Part shown: in pieces, positions 1 to 7,321 of the stretch
Numbering within the stretch: position 1 is the first letter of the stretch
Layout of the letters: every line of letters begins with the position of its first letter
Origin: SHZI01 sp040080965
GTDB taxonomy: Bacteria; Pseudomonadota; Gammaproteobacteria; Steroidobacterales; GCA-2729495
Length of the DNA stretch: 19,476 bases
Direction of reading: 5' to 3'
NCBI GenBank assembly: GCA_040080965.1
Contig: JBEBHH010000053.1
Coordinates: 1-19,476, forward strand
Notes under the pieces: model-generated
Told to the model about the DNA's origin: nothing
The model's database searches: none
The model's input: the letters and a program-made list of their open reading frames with translations, nothing else
Position numbers and translations under genes: made by a program

Positions 1-572
<572 letters not shown>

Positions 573-576
<4 letters not shown>

Positions 577-1283
577 GCTCCCTGGCGCCGGACCCGCGCC
601 ACGCCGAGCGAGGCCAGGCCGGAGAGCAGGAGCCCGAGGGCGCCGGGTAGCGGCACCACCGTGATCGACTGGGAAACGGGGTAGCCGCTCATGGTCCCGA
701 GCTCACCCCAGCCAGCGACTGTGGTTCCCGTCATGCAGACCGCGCCCATCATGCCGCCCGGGGCACAGTCCGCGTAGGCGAGCTTGTTGATCTGCCCCGG
801 CGTCAACGGCGTCGTTGGATCCGTGGTATTGACGAAGATCATGGCGTACGCATTGCCGGGGTTCGCACCGGGAAAGCCGTAGTACAGACCCTGCGCCGTG
901 CCCGGGGTCCAGCCGTTGCCACCCAGCCCCGTGTAAAGCGTGTTGGTATTGTTGTTCAGGAACGTCGTCACGAGCAGCCCGTCCGCGCCATCCAGGGTCA
1001 CCGGGATGGAAGACAGGTGATAGTTGAGCGTCAGCCAGGTCATGTTGTCGTTCGGGTAGGCGATCGGATCGCCCGTCATGGACTCACTCAGGATGCCGTG
1101 CAGGCCCGCCACCGTCTTGGTATCCGAATCAAACGCAAAGGAGCCGATGAAGATCGAGTCCCGGGGCTGGGTGTCCGGCTCGTAGAACGTCGTGGTGACG
1201 TTGTAGGTGACGATGGCCGCCTGCGCCGCGGGCACGCCGGCAAGTGCCATGAGCGCCCCACTGAGAACGAGAATCCTTTTCAT
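573..1283 (-). CDS. Secreted protein with VPLP-type exosortase (PEP-CTERM-like) sorting signal
   Basis: This is a 236-residue protein. Residues 1-22 are a signal peptide (MKRILVLSGALMALAGVPA). The body is Asn/Thr/Gly-rich and contains a Cys pair around a GGMM segment (DCAPGGMMGAVC). The C-terminus has VVPLPGALGLLLSGLASLG followed by a basic VARVRRQ tail. That motif-helix-Arg arrangement is the hallmark of exosortase/archaeosortase substrates of the VPLPA/PEP-CTERM class, which are processed at the inner membrane and exported, often with exopolysaccharide. I chose ATG 1281-1283 because AGGAAGG lies 6-7 bases upstream and the signal peptide begins there; a longer open frame reaches 1460 but adds no signal-like sequence. 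It is the first gene of a two-gene operon with its paralog (ATGA overlap at 573-576). The precise role is unknown. Confidence 0.85.
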
Positions 1284-1394
1284 TGCCGCCTTCCTGCGTG
1301 ATTGCCAGCCCCGAATCGGACCACTGGCTGAGTTGCTGTGTTGTCGCTGGCAACTATAGAGTCCGCTTCTCGCGAACCAGCGTGACACGCGGTC

Positions 1395-1413
1395 GCGCGA
1401 CGGATTGTCGCGC
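1395..1413. promoter_or_regulatory. Candidate RegA/PrrA-type operator (GCGCGAC-N5-GTCGCGC)
   Basis: A perfect 7-bp inverted repeat with a 5-base spacer (GGATT) sits 112 bases upstream of the secreted-protein operon start. RegA/PrrA/RoxR sites are described as GCGRC-N(5 or so)-GNCGC, and this fits. The regA and regB genes lie immediately to the right. Binding itself is an inference. Confidence 0.5.
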
Positions 1414-1434
1414 CTCATTCTGGTGGAACTGATG

Positions 1435-1452
1435 TCCCCGGAATACCGGGGA
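1435..1452 (-). terminator. GC hairpin downstream of regA
   Basis: TCCCCGG-AATA-CCGGGGA forms a perfect 7-bp stem with a 4-base loop, 14 bases past the regA stop codon. There is no T tract on either strand, so it may be a weak or Rho-assisted end or an mRNA-stabilising hairpin. Confidence 0.4.
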
Positions 1453-1466
1453 ATGTGCACCTGGAT

Positions 1467-2039
1467 TCAGGCCTTCGGCGCGCGCTTCCGCAGCTTTCGC
1501 TGCAACGACCGCCGGTGCATGTTGAGGCTCCGGGCAGCGAGGGTGACGTTGCCGTTGTGATCTGCCATGACGCGCTGGATGTGCTCCCACTCGAGGCGCT
1601 CCAGCGAGATCGGCCGCTCCGGCTCCCTGGTGCCCGGCTCCTCGCGCAATGCCGCCAGGACTTCGCGGGTGCCGACCGGCTTGGCCACCAGGTTGCCGGC
1701 CCCGAGCTTCAGCGCCTTCACGGTCGTGGGGATGCTGGCGTAACCTGTCAGCACGATGATCTTCGCCTGCGGGCAGGAGGCTCGCAGGGGGTCGATCAGG
1801 TGCAACCCGGATTCCTCTCCGAGCATCAGGTCCAGCAATACGTGCTCGTAGCCGCCGGCCTTCGCGAGCAGGAGCGCGCTTGGTCCGTCGTGGGCCATAT
1901 CGACGGCGTAGCCGTGCCGGCCAAGCGACCGGCTCAGTATCCTCGAGAACGTCACGTCGTCGTCCACCAGTAGAATCCTGATGGGGGCCTGCGCGACACC
2001 CGACGCGCCACTGCGCAACTTCTTGCCGGCAACGATCAT
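1467..2039 (-). CDS. regA: Redox response regulator, RegA/PrrA/RoxR family
   Basis: This 190-residue protein has a receiver domain at about 20-135: the acidic pocket DDD at 26-28, phospho-acceptor D70 in LLDLMLGEESG, T98 in LTGYAS and K120 in VAKP. A short Pro-rich linker leads to a Fis-type helix-turn-helix at about 148-186 (WEHIQRVMADHNGNVTLAAR, then SLNMHRRSLQRKL). This small two-domain layout without an AAA+ domain is diagnostic of RegA/PrrA/ActR/RoxR, which activate or repress respiratory, photosynthetic and other redox genes. ATG 2037-2039 is chosen because it overlaps the regB stop as ATGA and has GAGG upstream; an in-frame Met at 2090 lies inside regB. The pair is co-transcribed with the kinase first. 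Confidence 0.9.
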   Translation of the reverse strand: MIVAGKKLRSGASGVAQAPIRILLVDDDVTFSRILSRSLGRHGYAVDMAHDGPSALLLAKAGGYEHVLLDLMLGEESGLHLIDPLRASCPQAKIIVLTGYASIPTTVKALKLGAGNLVAKPVGTREVLAALREEPGTREPERPISLERLEWEHIQRVMADHNGNVTLAARSLNMHRRSLQRKLRKRAPKA

Positions 2040-3394
2040 CCCTGGCCTCTTTCCACCGCCGTCAATGGCAGCGTCACGACGACGCGGCACCCCGGAGCAC
2101 GGCCCTCGAGGCGAATGGCACCGCCCATCCTTGCGATATTGACCCTGGCAAGCAGGAGCCCCACGCCATGCCCGCCCGCCTTCGTCGACGCGAACTCGAC
2201 GGCCCCGGGATCAGGCGGTGGACCATGGCCCTTGTCATCGATCAGCACCTCCAGCACGGAGCCTTGCATGGCCGCCGAGAAGTGCACTTCGTCCTCGCCC
2301 GCCTCGCTGTTCGCGTCGGCTGCATTATCGAGCAGATTGACGATGGAATTCCGCAGTGTCGGATCCAGTACCGCCGACCACCCGTCAAGCGATGGATCCA
2401 GGCGCCTTTGCAGCCTAGCCTCCGGCCGGGTCGTCAGCCATTGGCTCAGGAGACCATCCAGGAAGTTGCGGACAGTCTCTCGCCGCGCCTCGCTCAGGCG
2501 CCGGACGCCGCCGGCCGCCAGGAGGTCCGTCAGGTGGCCGCGGCAGTATTCGATCTGCTGCCTGGCCAGGTCAACGCTCTCCCGCCGCTCCGCATCGCTC
2601 ATTTCCTCGGCCAGATCATCCAGCAGCAGGCCGACGGTGGAGAGCGGCGTGGAAATGGAGTGTGCTGCCGTGGCAGCGATGGAACCAATCGTCACCACCT
2701 GCTCGTTCCGGATCGCCTGCTCCCGAAGGCGGGCCAGCTCCTCGGCCCGGACGCGGGACTGGCGAACCAGCAGCGAGAGGAAGACGACGACGACGAGCGT
2801 GCTGACGATGAAATTGACCCACATCCCGCCGATGTGCAGGTTCCACCCGTTGTGCACGTGCCCGACCTGGAGGGCCGCCAGCGGCACGTTCCAGACCATC
2901 AACGCCGAGTAGGCACCGATGCTCGCCACGGCGAGTGCGACCGTGTACCGCAGCCCCAGGATCGTGGCGCAGAGGGCAACCGGTACCAGGTAGAGCGACA
3001 CGAAGGGATTGCTCGAGCCCCCGCTGAAGTACAGCAGGGCCGTCAACACCGCGACCTCTGCGAGCAACTGGATGAAGACGGCGCGACTCCCCGCAGGGTC
3101 GAGGCCGCCGGTCAGCAGGAGGGCCAAGGTACCGAGGTTCCAGATGCCATACGCTGCAACCAGGACCCACAACGGTCCCACATCCAGGTCCAGGTCGAGC
3201 CACCGCGTGATCAGTAGCAGCGCGACAACCTGCGCCACGCTCTCGAGCAGATGAAGAATGACGATGACGTTGAGTGACCGACGGCTCGGCCTGGTGAGAT
3301 CGTGGAGAGGTTCCTGTTGCACTGGGGTAGAGCTGGTCTGGCGCGTGAAAGATTCGGGTAGGGATGGGCAGAGTCGAAATGCCGGCCTCGGCAT
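2036..3394 (-). CDS. regB: Redox sensor histidine kinase, RegB/PrrB/RoxS family
   Basis: Read from ATG 3392-3394 it has 452 residues. About six membrane helices span 42-210. The family's quinone-binding heptapeptide GGSSNPF is at 125-131. The H-box is AHSISTPLSTV with H245, replacing the usual HELGTPLA. C284 (IEYCRGHL) lies 39 residues after the histidine, matching the spacing of the redox-active cysteine in Rhodobacter RegB. The N-box is NSIVNLLDNAADAN (349-362), and the G boxes are DDKGHG (386) and GHGVGL (409). It senses the quinone pool and redox state and phosphorylates RegA. The start is doubtful: ATG 3394 has no ribosome site and falls inside the tRNA-like relic, while GTG 3320-3322 would give 428 residues and lose no helix. 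Confidence 0.88.
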   Translation of the reverse strand: MPRPAFRLCPSLPESFTRQTSSTPVQQEPLHDLTRPSRRSLNVIVILHLLESVAQVVALLLITRWLDLDLDVGPLWVLVAAYGIWNLGTLALLLTGGLDPAGSRAVFIQLLAEVAVLTALLYFSGGSSNPFVSLYLVPVALCATILGLRYTVALAVASIGAYSALMVWNVPLAALQVGHVHNGWNLHIGGMWVNFIVSTLVVVVFLSLLVRQSRVRAEELARLREQAIRNEQVVTIGSIAATAAHSISTPLSTVGLLLDDLAEEMSDAERRESVDLARQQIEYCRGHLTDLLAAGGVRRLSEARRETVRNFLDGLLSQWLTTRPEARLQRRLDPSLDGWSAVLDPTLRNSIVNLLDNAADANSEAGEDEVHFSAAMQGSVLEVLIDDKGHGPPPDPGAVEFASTKAGGHGVGLLLARVNIARMGGAIRLEGRAPGCRVVVTLPLTAVERGQG

Positions 3395-3402
3395 TATAGG
3401 TG
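3356..3402 (-). pseudogene. Degenerate tRNA-Met 3'-half relic (candidate distal att site)
   Basis: Aligned without gaps to the 3' part of the tRNA-Met gene at 11757-11803, 36 of 47 positions agree, in the same orientation, and the match runs through the CCA region. The T loop reads TTCGACT (canonical), and four of five T-stem pairs are kept, with one compensatory change (T-A to C-G). The anticodon stem no longer pairs and the 5' half is not recognisable, so it is not a working tRNA. It overlaps the annotated start of regB. Confidence 0.55.
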
Positions 3403-3503
3403 GTGGCTCAAATACCGCCTTGCACGCCGAAACCTGGATTGGCAGGCACTATCCGTAGTTTAGTGGCTTGCAGGGCACGGCCGTCACTGCTATTAAGCAC
3501 AAG

Positions 3504-3824
3504 ATGAGTCGCAGGCCCAACGAACTCCGCAGCATCGACCCGTCGCCACGCCGACGGGTCAGCGTCCTGCTGGCAACCGCCCTGCTGACGGTCCTCCAGG
3601 TAATCGCTGTCAGCCACCTCATCGGCCACGCCGCTGAGGGCGATACCGGCGACTGCGAACTCTGCCTCAATGCCGTTCACGGCGGCGATGCGCTGGTCGC
3701 GGCCGGGACCCCACCACCCGCATTCCGCGCCCTCGCCGGCAGACTGCCTGCCATCCCCGAGCTGCAGGTTTCCTCCCGGACTCCCTCCGTCTACCGCGCC
3801 CGCGGTCCTCCGTCCTCCGCCTGA
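3504..3824 (+). CDS. Small membrane-anchored protein with CxxC and His motifs, first gene of metal-uptake cluster
   Basis: This 106-residue protein has a basic N-terminus (MSRRPNELRS...PRRR), one hydrophobic helix at about residues 19-38 (VSVLLATALLTVLQVIAVSH), then HLIGHAAEGDTGDCELCLNA with closely spaced His and a CxxC pair, and a Pro-rich tail. It resembles the small DUF2946-like proteins that often precede TonB receptor genes; that assignment is tentative. The His and Cys pairs suggest metal binding. ATG 3504 is used because the upstream in-frame TTG at 3468 adds residues ahead of the basic stretch without benefit. The ribosome site is weak. It lies 121 bases before the receptor gene on the same strand. 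Confidence 0.6.
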   Translation: MSRRPNELRSIDPSPRRRVSVLLATALLTVLQVIAVSHLIGHAAEGDTGDCELCLNAVHGGDALVAAGTPPPAFRALAGRLPAIPELQVSSRTPSVYRARGPPSSA

Positions 3825-3828
3825 TCTG

Positions 3829-3843
3829 TCGGCCCCTGGCCGA
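3829..3843 (+). other. Short hairpin right after the small ORF
   Basis: TCGGCC-CCT-GGCCGA forms a perfect 6-bp stem with a 3-base loop, starting 4 bases past the stop codon at 3822-3824. There is no T tract, so it is unlikely to be a full terminator. Confidence 0.35.
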
Positions 3844-3873
3844 TCCAGAGCCGATTCCGCGCACTCCCGGCCT

Positions 3874-3897
3874 GCTGGCCCGTTCACATGGGCCAGC
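3874..3897 (+). other. Hairpin in the leader of the TonB receptor gene
   Basis: GCTGGCCC and GGGCCAGC form a perfect 8-bp stem around an 8-base loop (GTTCACAT), 49 bases before the receptor start. No T tract follows. It could shape processing or differential expression of the downstream genes. Confidence 0.4.
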
Positions 3898-3945
3898 CGG
3901 TGCATTGCCGGGTTGCGCCATATCAGACCATGACGGAGAACAGAC

Positions 3946-5988
3946 ATGCGTACGCCACCGGCCATCGCGGCCTTGCCACTATTGCTGCTTATGGCGCCTA
4001 CCTTTGCGGCACCAGCGAATGACGCAGAGGATCTCAGGGAAATTGTTGTCAGGGCTACACCCTTGCGGGGCAGCCCGCTGGAGACGGCTCAGCCCGCCAT
4101 CGTGCTGTCCGGGGACGAACTCGTGCGCTCCATCGCGAAGAGCCTCGGCGAAACACTCAACGAGCAGCTGGGCATCACCGGGACCTATTTCGGTCCCATC
4201 GCCAGCCGCCCGGTGATCCGGGGCCTGAGCAACCAGCGCGTCCAGGTCCTCGAGGACAGTATCGCCTCGCTCGACATTTCCGCGCTCAGCGAAGACCACA
4301 GCGTCACGGTGGATCCGCTTGTCGCCCGCAGCATCGAGGTCGTCAAGGGGCCTGGGACACTGCTCTATGGCAACGCGGCGGTCGGGGGCGTGGTCAATGT
4401 GCTGACCAACCGCATTCCCGAAACGCGCCAGCAGGACCCGTTCGAGGGCGCGCTCGAATTGCGGGGAGACACCGTGTCGAACCAGCGGTCCGGAGCCCTG
4501 CGACTGGATGGCCAGGTGGGCGACTTTGCCCTGCATGCCGATGGCTTCAGCCGCGACAGCGACAACATCGACATTCCCGGCAACGCCCTGTCGGACCGGC
4601 TCGTCAACGAGCTCGAGCAGAGTGGCGAGGAAGTCCCGACCAACTCCAACGGCGAGGTGTACGGCAGCGACGGTGAGACCGATGGCTGGTCGGTGGGCGG
4701 CTCCTGGCTGGTCGGTGATCGCGGTTTTCTCGGCGCTTCAGCCACCGGCTATGACGCCAACTACGGCACACCCGGTCCCGAATCCCAGCCGGACGGCAGC
4801 AGCGTCCGCATCGACATGGAACAGCGCCGCTATGACCTGAGTGGCGGCCTCGGGAATCCGCTCCCCGGCCTCACGGCGGTTCGTCTGCGCGCGGGGAAGA
4901 GCGACTACACGCACACGGAATTCGAACCGGATGGTGCCCCGGGTACGAAGTTCGACCAGGATGCCAGCGAGTTCCGGCTGGCGTTCGACCATGCCCCGAT
5001 AGCCGACTGGCGCGGCACCTTCGGCGCCCAGTACATCGATGTCGATTTCAGGGCGGCGGGCGAGGAAGCCTTCATTCCCCCCTCGAAGACCGAGAACCTG
5101 GGCCTGTTCCTGTTCGAGGAAGTCCCGATCGGGGAGGTCAACCTGCAGGTGGGCGTCCGGCACGAGGACCAGAGCATAGATCCGGAGCCCGGGCTTGGAC
5201 TCCCCGCTTACGACGATGACAGCTGGAACGGTTCTGCCGGCGCCGTCTGGGAATTTGCGCAGGAGTATTCGGCGGCGCTCAACTACACCTACGCACAGCG
5301 TCATCCCACCGCCACGGAGCTGTATGCCGACGGCGCCCATGTCGCGCTGGCCCGCTTCGAGATCGGGGATCCGTCGCTGAAGAAGGAGGCAACGAACACG
5401 GTGGACCTTGCCCTGCGCAAGTACGCCGGGGATGTGCAGTTCCTGGTCTCGGCGTTCTACAGTGACTACAGTGACTTCATCTTCCCGCAGCCGACCGGCG
5501 GGTTTGCCGGCGAGGAAGAGCTGTTTCCGGTCGTGCAGTATGTCGCGCAGGACGCGGATTTCTACGGCGCCGAGGCGGAAGTCTCGTTTCCGTTGCTGGA
5601 CGCGGACGTGAACGATCTCAGGCTCCGGCTCCTCACCGACTACGTCCGCGGCAAGCTGGCCAATGGCGGCGGTAACGTGCCGCTGATGCCACCGTGGCGG
5701 GTTGGTGCGCAGCTCGACTACACCCGAGGCGGCTGGCAGGCCGGCCTCGAGGTCTTCAGGTATGACAGCCAGGACAAGGTCGCCACGAACGAACTGGCGA
5801 CGGACGGTTACACGATGATCGGTGCCAACCTGGGCTATCGAATGCCAACCTCACTCGGCTCGCTGCTCCTGTTCCTGCAGGGCTCCAACCTCGCGGACGA
5901 GGAAGCGCGGCGCTCCACGTCACCCGTCAAGGACTATGCGCCGCTCCCCGGCGTGTCCGTCCTGGCAGGAGCGAAGCTTGAGTTCTGA
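3946..5988 (+). CDS. znuD: TonB-dependent outer-membrane metal receptor, ZnuD family
   Basis: This 680-residue protein has a signal peptide at 1-22. A plug domain follows (about 35-155) with RPVIRGLSNQRVQVLEDS, VDPLVARSIEVVKGPGTLLY and GNAAVGGVVNVL. A beta-barrel runs to the C-terminal Phe (LAGAKLEF). The blocks RHPTATELYADGAHVALARF, EIGDPSLKKE and DYAPLPGVSV match ZnuD-type receptors, which import zinc (or heme in some neisserial reports) using TonB energy. The context of ZrgA, DUF3299 and ZIP genes supports metal uptake. The loops that are normally His-rich in ZnuD (near residues 220-235 and 275-285) contain Glu, Asp, Ser and Gly but no His, so the metal preference may differ. A GGAGAA ribosome site precedes ATG 3946. 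I see no Zur-like palindrome upstream. Confidence 0.88.
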   Translation: MRTPPAIAALPLLLLMAPTFAAPANDAEDLREIVVRATPLRGSPLETAQPAIVLSGDELVRSIAKSLGETLNEQLGITGTYFGPIASRPVIRGLSNQRVQVLEDSIASLDISALSEDHSVTVDPLVARSIEVVKGPGTLLYGNAAVGGVVNVLTNRIPETRQQDPFEGALELRGDTVSNQRSGALRLDGQVGDFALHADGFSRDSDNIDIPGNALSDRLVNELEQSGEEVPTNSNGEVYGSDGETDGWSVGGSWLVGDRGFLGASATGYDANYGTPGPESQPDGSSVRIDMEQRRYDLSGGLGNPLPGLTAVRLRAGKSDYTHTEFEPDGAPGTKFDQDASEFRLAFDHAPIADWRGTFGAQYIDVDFRAAGEEAFIPPSKTENLGLFLFEEVPIGEVNLQVGVRHEDQSIDPEPGLGLPAYDDDSWNGSAGAVWEFAQEYSAALNYTYAQRHPTATELYADGAHVALARFEIGDPSLKKEATNTVDLALRKYAGDVQFLVSAFYSDYSDFIFPQPTGGFAGEEELFPVVQYVAQDADFYGAEAEVSFPLLDADVNDLRLRLLTDYVRGKLANGGGNVPLMPPWRVGAQLDYTRGGWQAGLEVFRYDSQDKVATNELATDGYTMIGANLGYRMPTSLGSLLLFLQGSNLADEEARRSTSPVKDYAPLPGVSVLAGAKLEF

Positions 5989-6049
5989 CCGGAGCCCTAC
6001 CGAGCTTCGGGGCCATCTCGCACCATTGGGTCTCGGGAGACTGGAAGTC

Positions 6050-6586
6050 ATGTACACGTCATTGAGAAACTTGCTGATACTTATCACTGCGATGGCCGCC
6101 GCGCCCGCGCTGGCGGCCGAAACCCGCTCGGCCGGCAAGCACGAGCACGGTGCCGCCGCGCTCGACATCGCCATCGACGGCAACGACATGGCCATTGACC
6201 TGGACGGACCGGCGGATAATTTCATCGGTTTCGAGCACAAGCCCTCCACGCCGGAACAGACAGCAGCCCTGGCGGCGGCACTCGCCACACTGCGGGACGG
6301 GGACGCCCTGTTCCTCACGCCGACGGCGGCAGGCTGCCGGATGATCTCCTCGGCTGCCTCACCACCCGCCTACGACGGCAGTGGGCACGCCGACATCGAG
6401 GCGTCCTGGGAATTCAAGTGCAGCAGCCCGGCATCCCTGCTGTGGGTGGAGGTCCAGCTGTTCGCCAAATTTCCCGGCACGAAAAAGCTGGCTACCAGCG
6501 TCGTGGCGCCGGCGGGGCAGAAGGCAGTCGTACTAACCCGGGGCACGCCGCGGGTGCTCCTGCCGCGGGAGGCTCCGCCCCGATGA
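6050..6586 (+). CDS. zrgA: Periplasmic metal-uptake accessory protein, ZrgA/DUF2796 family
   Basis: This 178-residue protein has a signal peptide at about 1-23 (LLILITAMAAAPALAA). The mature N-terminus carries the family signature KHEHGAAALDIAIDGNDMAI followed by DLDGPADNFIGFEHKPSTPEQ, and later AGCRM and HADIEASWEFKC. In Vibrio, ZrgA is the periplasmic component of a zinc-regulated import system (ZrgABCDE). Most members have a long His-rich stretch between the AGC and HADIE blocks; here that linker is short (SSAASPPAYDGSG) and has none. The gene lies 61 bases after the receptor gene. Its stop overlaps an ATG (ATGA at 6583-6586) that now opens the remnant of the next gene, so the original operon was translationally coupled. 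Confidence 0.82.
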   Translation: MYTSLRNLLILITAMAAAPALAAETRSAGKHEHGAAALDIAIDGNDMAIDLDGPADNFIGFEHKPSTPEQTAALAAALATLRDGDALFLTPTAAGCRMISSAASPPAYDGSGHADIEASWEFKCSSPASLLWVEVQLFAKFPGTKKLATSVVAPAGQKAVVLTRGTPRVLLPREAPPR

Positions 6587-6743
6587 CCGTCGTCGAGCTG
6601 GCTTCGTTGTGCTCCGGCCGCCCGGCGAGTGGGACCTGACGATCGCCGGGGTGGTCGTCGGTGCCGCGCTGCTCATGGGCGTGCTGCCGGCCTGGCGCGC
6701 GTACCGCAACGCTCTATCAGACGGACTCACCATTCGCGTATAG
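6583..6743 (+). pseudogene. Deletion scar of an ABC transporter: ATPase start fused to permease C-terminus
   Basis: ATG 6583, coupled to zrgA, reads MTVVELASL, which looks like the first strand of an ABC ATPase, then stops at 6639 (18 codons). In another frame, 6609-6743 encodes VVLRPPGEWDLTIAGVVVG, then AALLMGVLPAWRAYRNALSD and GLTIRV-stop. That is a final membrane helix followed by PAWRAYR, typical of the end of FtsX/MacB-type permeases. Most of both genes, perhaps 1.8 kb, appears to be missing, with the join near 6606-6612. The following DUF3299 gene is intact, as in the usual order zrgA-ATPase-permease-DUF3299. Confidence 0.7.
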
Positions 6744-6754
6744 GATTCGTGAAC

Positions 6755-7279
6755 ATGAACAAGCTGATCACTATCGCAGTGCTGGGACTGTCGCTGGTCG
6801 CCACCACCGTATCCGCGGCGCCGGCCAAGCCGCAGGAACTGAGCTGGGACGACCTGATGCCGGCAGTCAGCGCCCCGCCGCCACCGGCTTTTCCCGGTTC
6901 CGGCATTCCCGGCAAGGGCAGGTCAAACGAGGTACCCGACTCCCCCTATGTGCCGCAGTATTCCTCCAATCCCGTGAAATCCCTGGACGGGAAGTTCGTG
7001 AAGCTGCCGGGCTTCATCGTCCCCCTGGAGTCCGACGACGGCGGAGAACTCAGTGAATTCCTGCTCGTCCCCTACTTCGGTGCCTGCATCCACGTGCCCC
7101 CGCCGCCACCCAACCAGATCGTCTACGTGAAGCTGAAGAAGCCCTTCAACCTGAGGTCCATGGGGGATCCCTACTGGGTCACCGGCGTGATATCCACCAA
7201 GCCCTGGACGGGTGACATGGCGGACACTGACTACGTCATGGCCGGCGACAAGGTCGAGATCTTCGAGTGGAAGGATTGA
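6755..7279 (+). CDS. Secreted DUF3299 family protein of the metal-uptake cluster
   Basis: This 174-residue protein has a signal peptide at about 1-22 (MNKLITIAVLGLSLVATTVS). DUF3299 hallmarks are LSWDDLMP, KLPGFIVPLE, EFLLVPYFGACIHVPPPPPN and the closing AGDKVEIFEW. The family is periplasmic or membrane-associated and of unknown biochemical role. It regularly accompanies ABC transporters of the MacB/ZrgBC type and zinc-regulated operons. ATG 6755 has AGGA nine bases upstream; the frame is open further left but that part overlaps the permease remnant. It still has a full-length sequence although its ABC partner is gone, so it either has another partner or is a survivor of recent decay. Confidence 0.82.
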   Translation: MNKLITIAVLGLSLVATTVSAAPAKPQELSWDDLMPAVSAPPPPAFPGSGIPGKGRSNEVPDSPYVPQYSSNPVKSLDGKFVKLPGFIVPLESDDGGELSEFLLVPYFGACIHVPPPPPNQIVYVKLKKPFNLRSMGDPYWVTGVISTKPWTGDMADTDYVMAGDKVEIFEWKD

Positions 7280-7294
7280 CCGGCTCCGGTCCAG

Positions 7295-7319
7295 CAGGGC
7301 AATGATCGTCTGCGCCCTG
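7295..7319. terminator. Weak inverted repeat between convergent genes
   Basis: CAGGGC and GCCCTG can pair across a 13-base loop in the 42-base gap between the DUF3299 and ZIP stop codons. There is no T tract. It is the only candidate end signal in the gap. Confidence 0.25.
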
Positions 7320-7321
7320 AG

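Noticed and set aside
2115..3217. Long plus-strand ORFs opposite regB
   Set aside because: They are shadows of the kinase gene: no domains, Arg/Ser/Pro-rich, and regB has complete kinase motifs.
3393..3398. TATAAT on the minus strand as a regB promoter -10
   Set aside because: It overlaps the putative start codon, has no -35 at a proper distance, and is explained by the anticodon-loop part of the tRNA relic.
3403..3503. Zur-binding site for the metal cluster
   Set aside because: I looked for an AT-rich palindrome of the GTTATNNNATAAC type and saw none here or before the receptor gene; a motif scan would be needed to exclude a diverged site.
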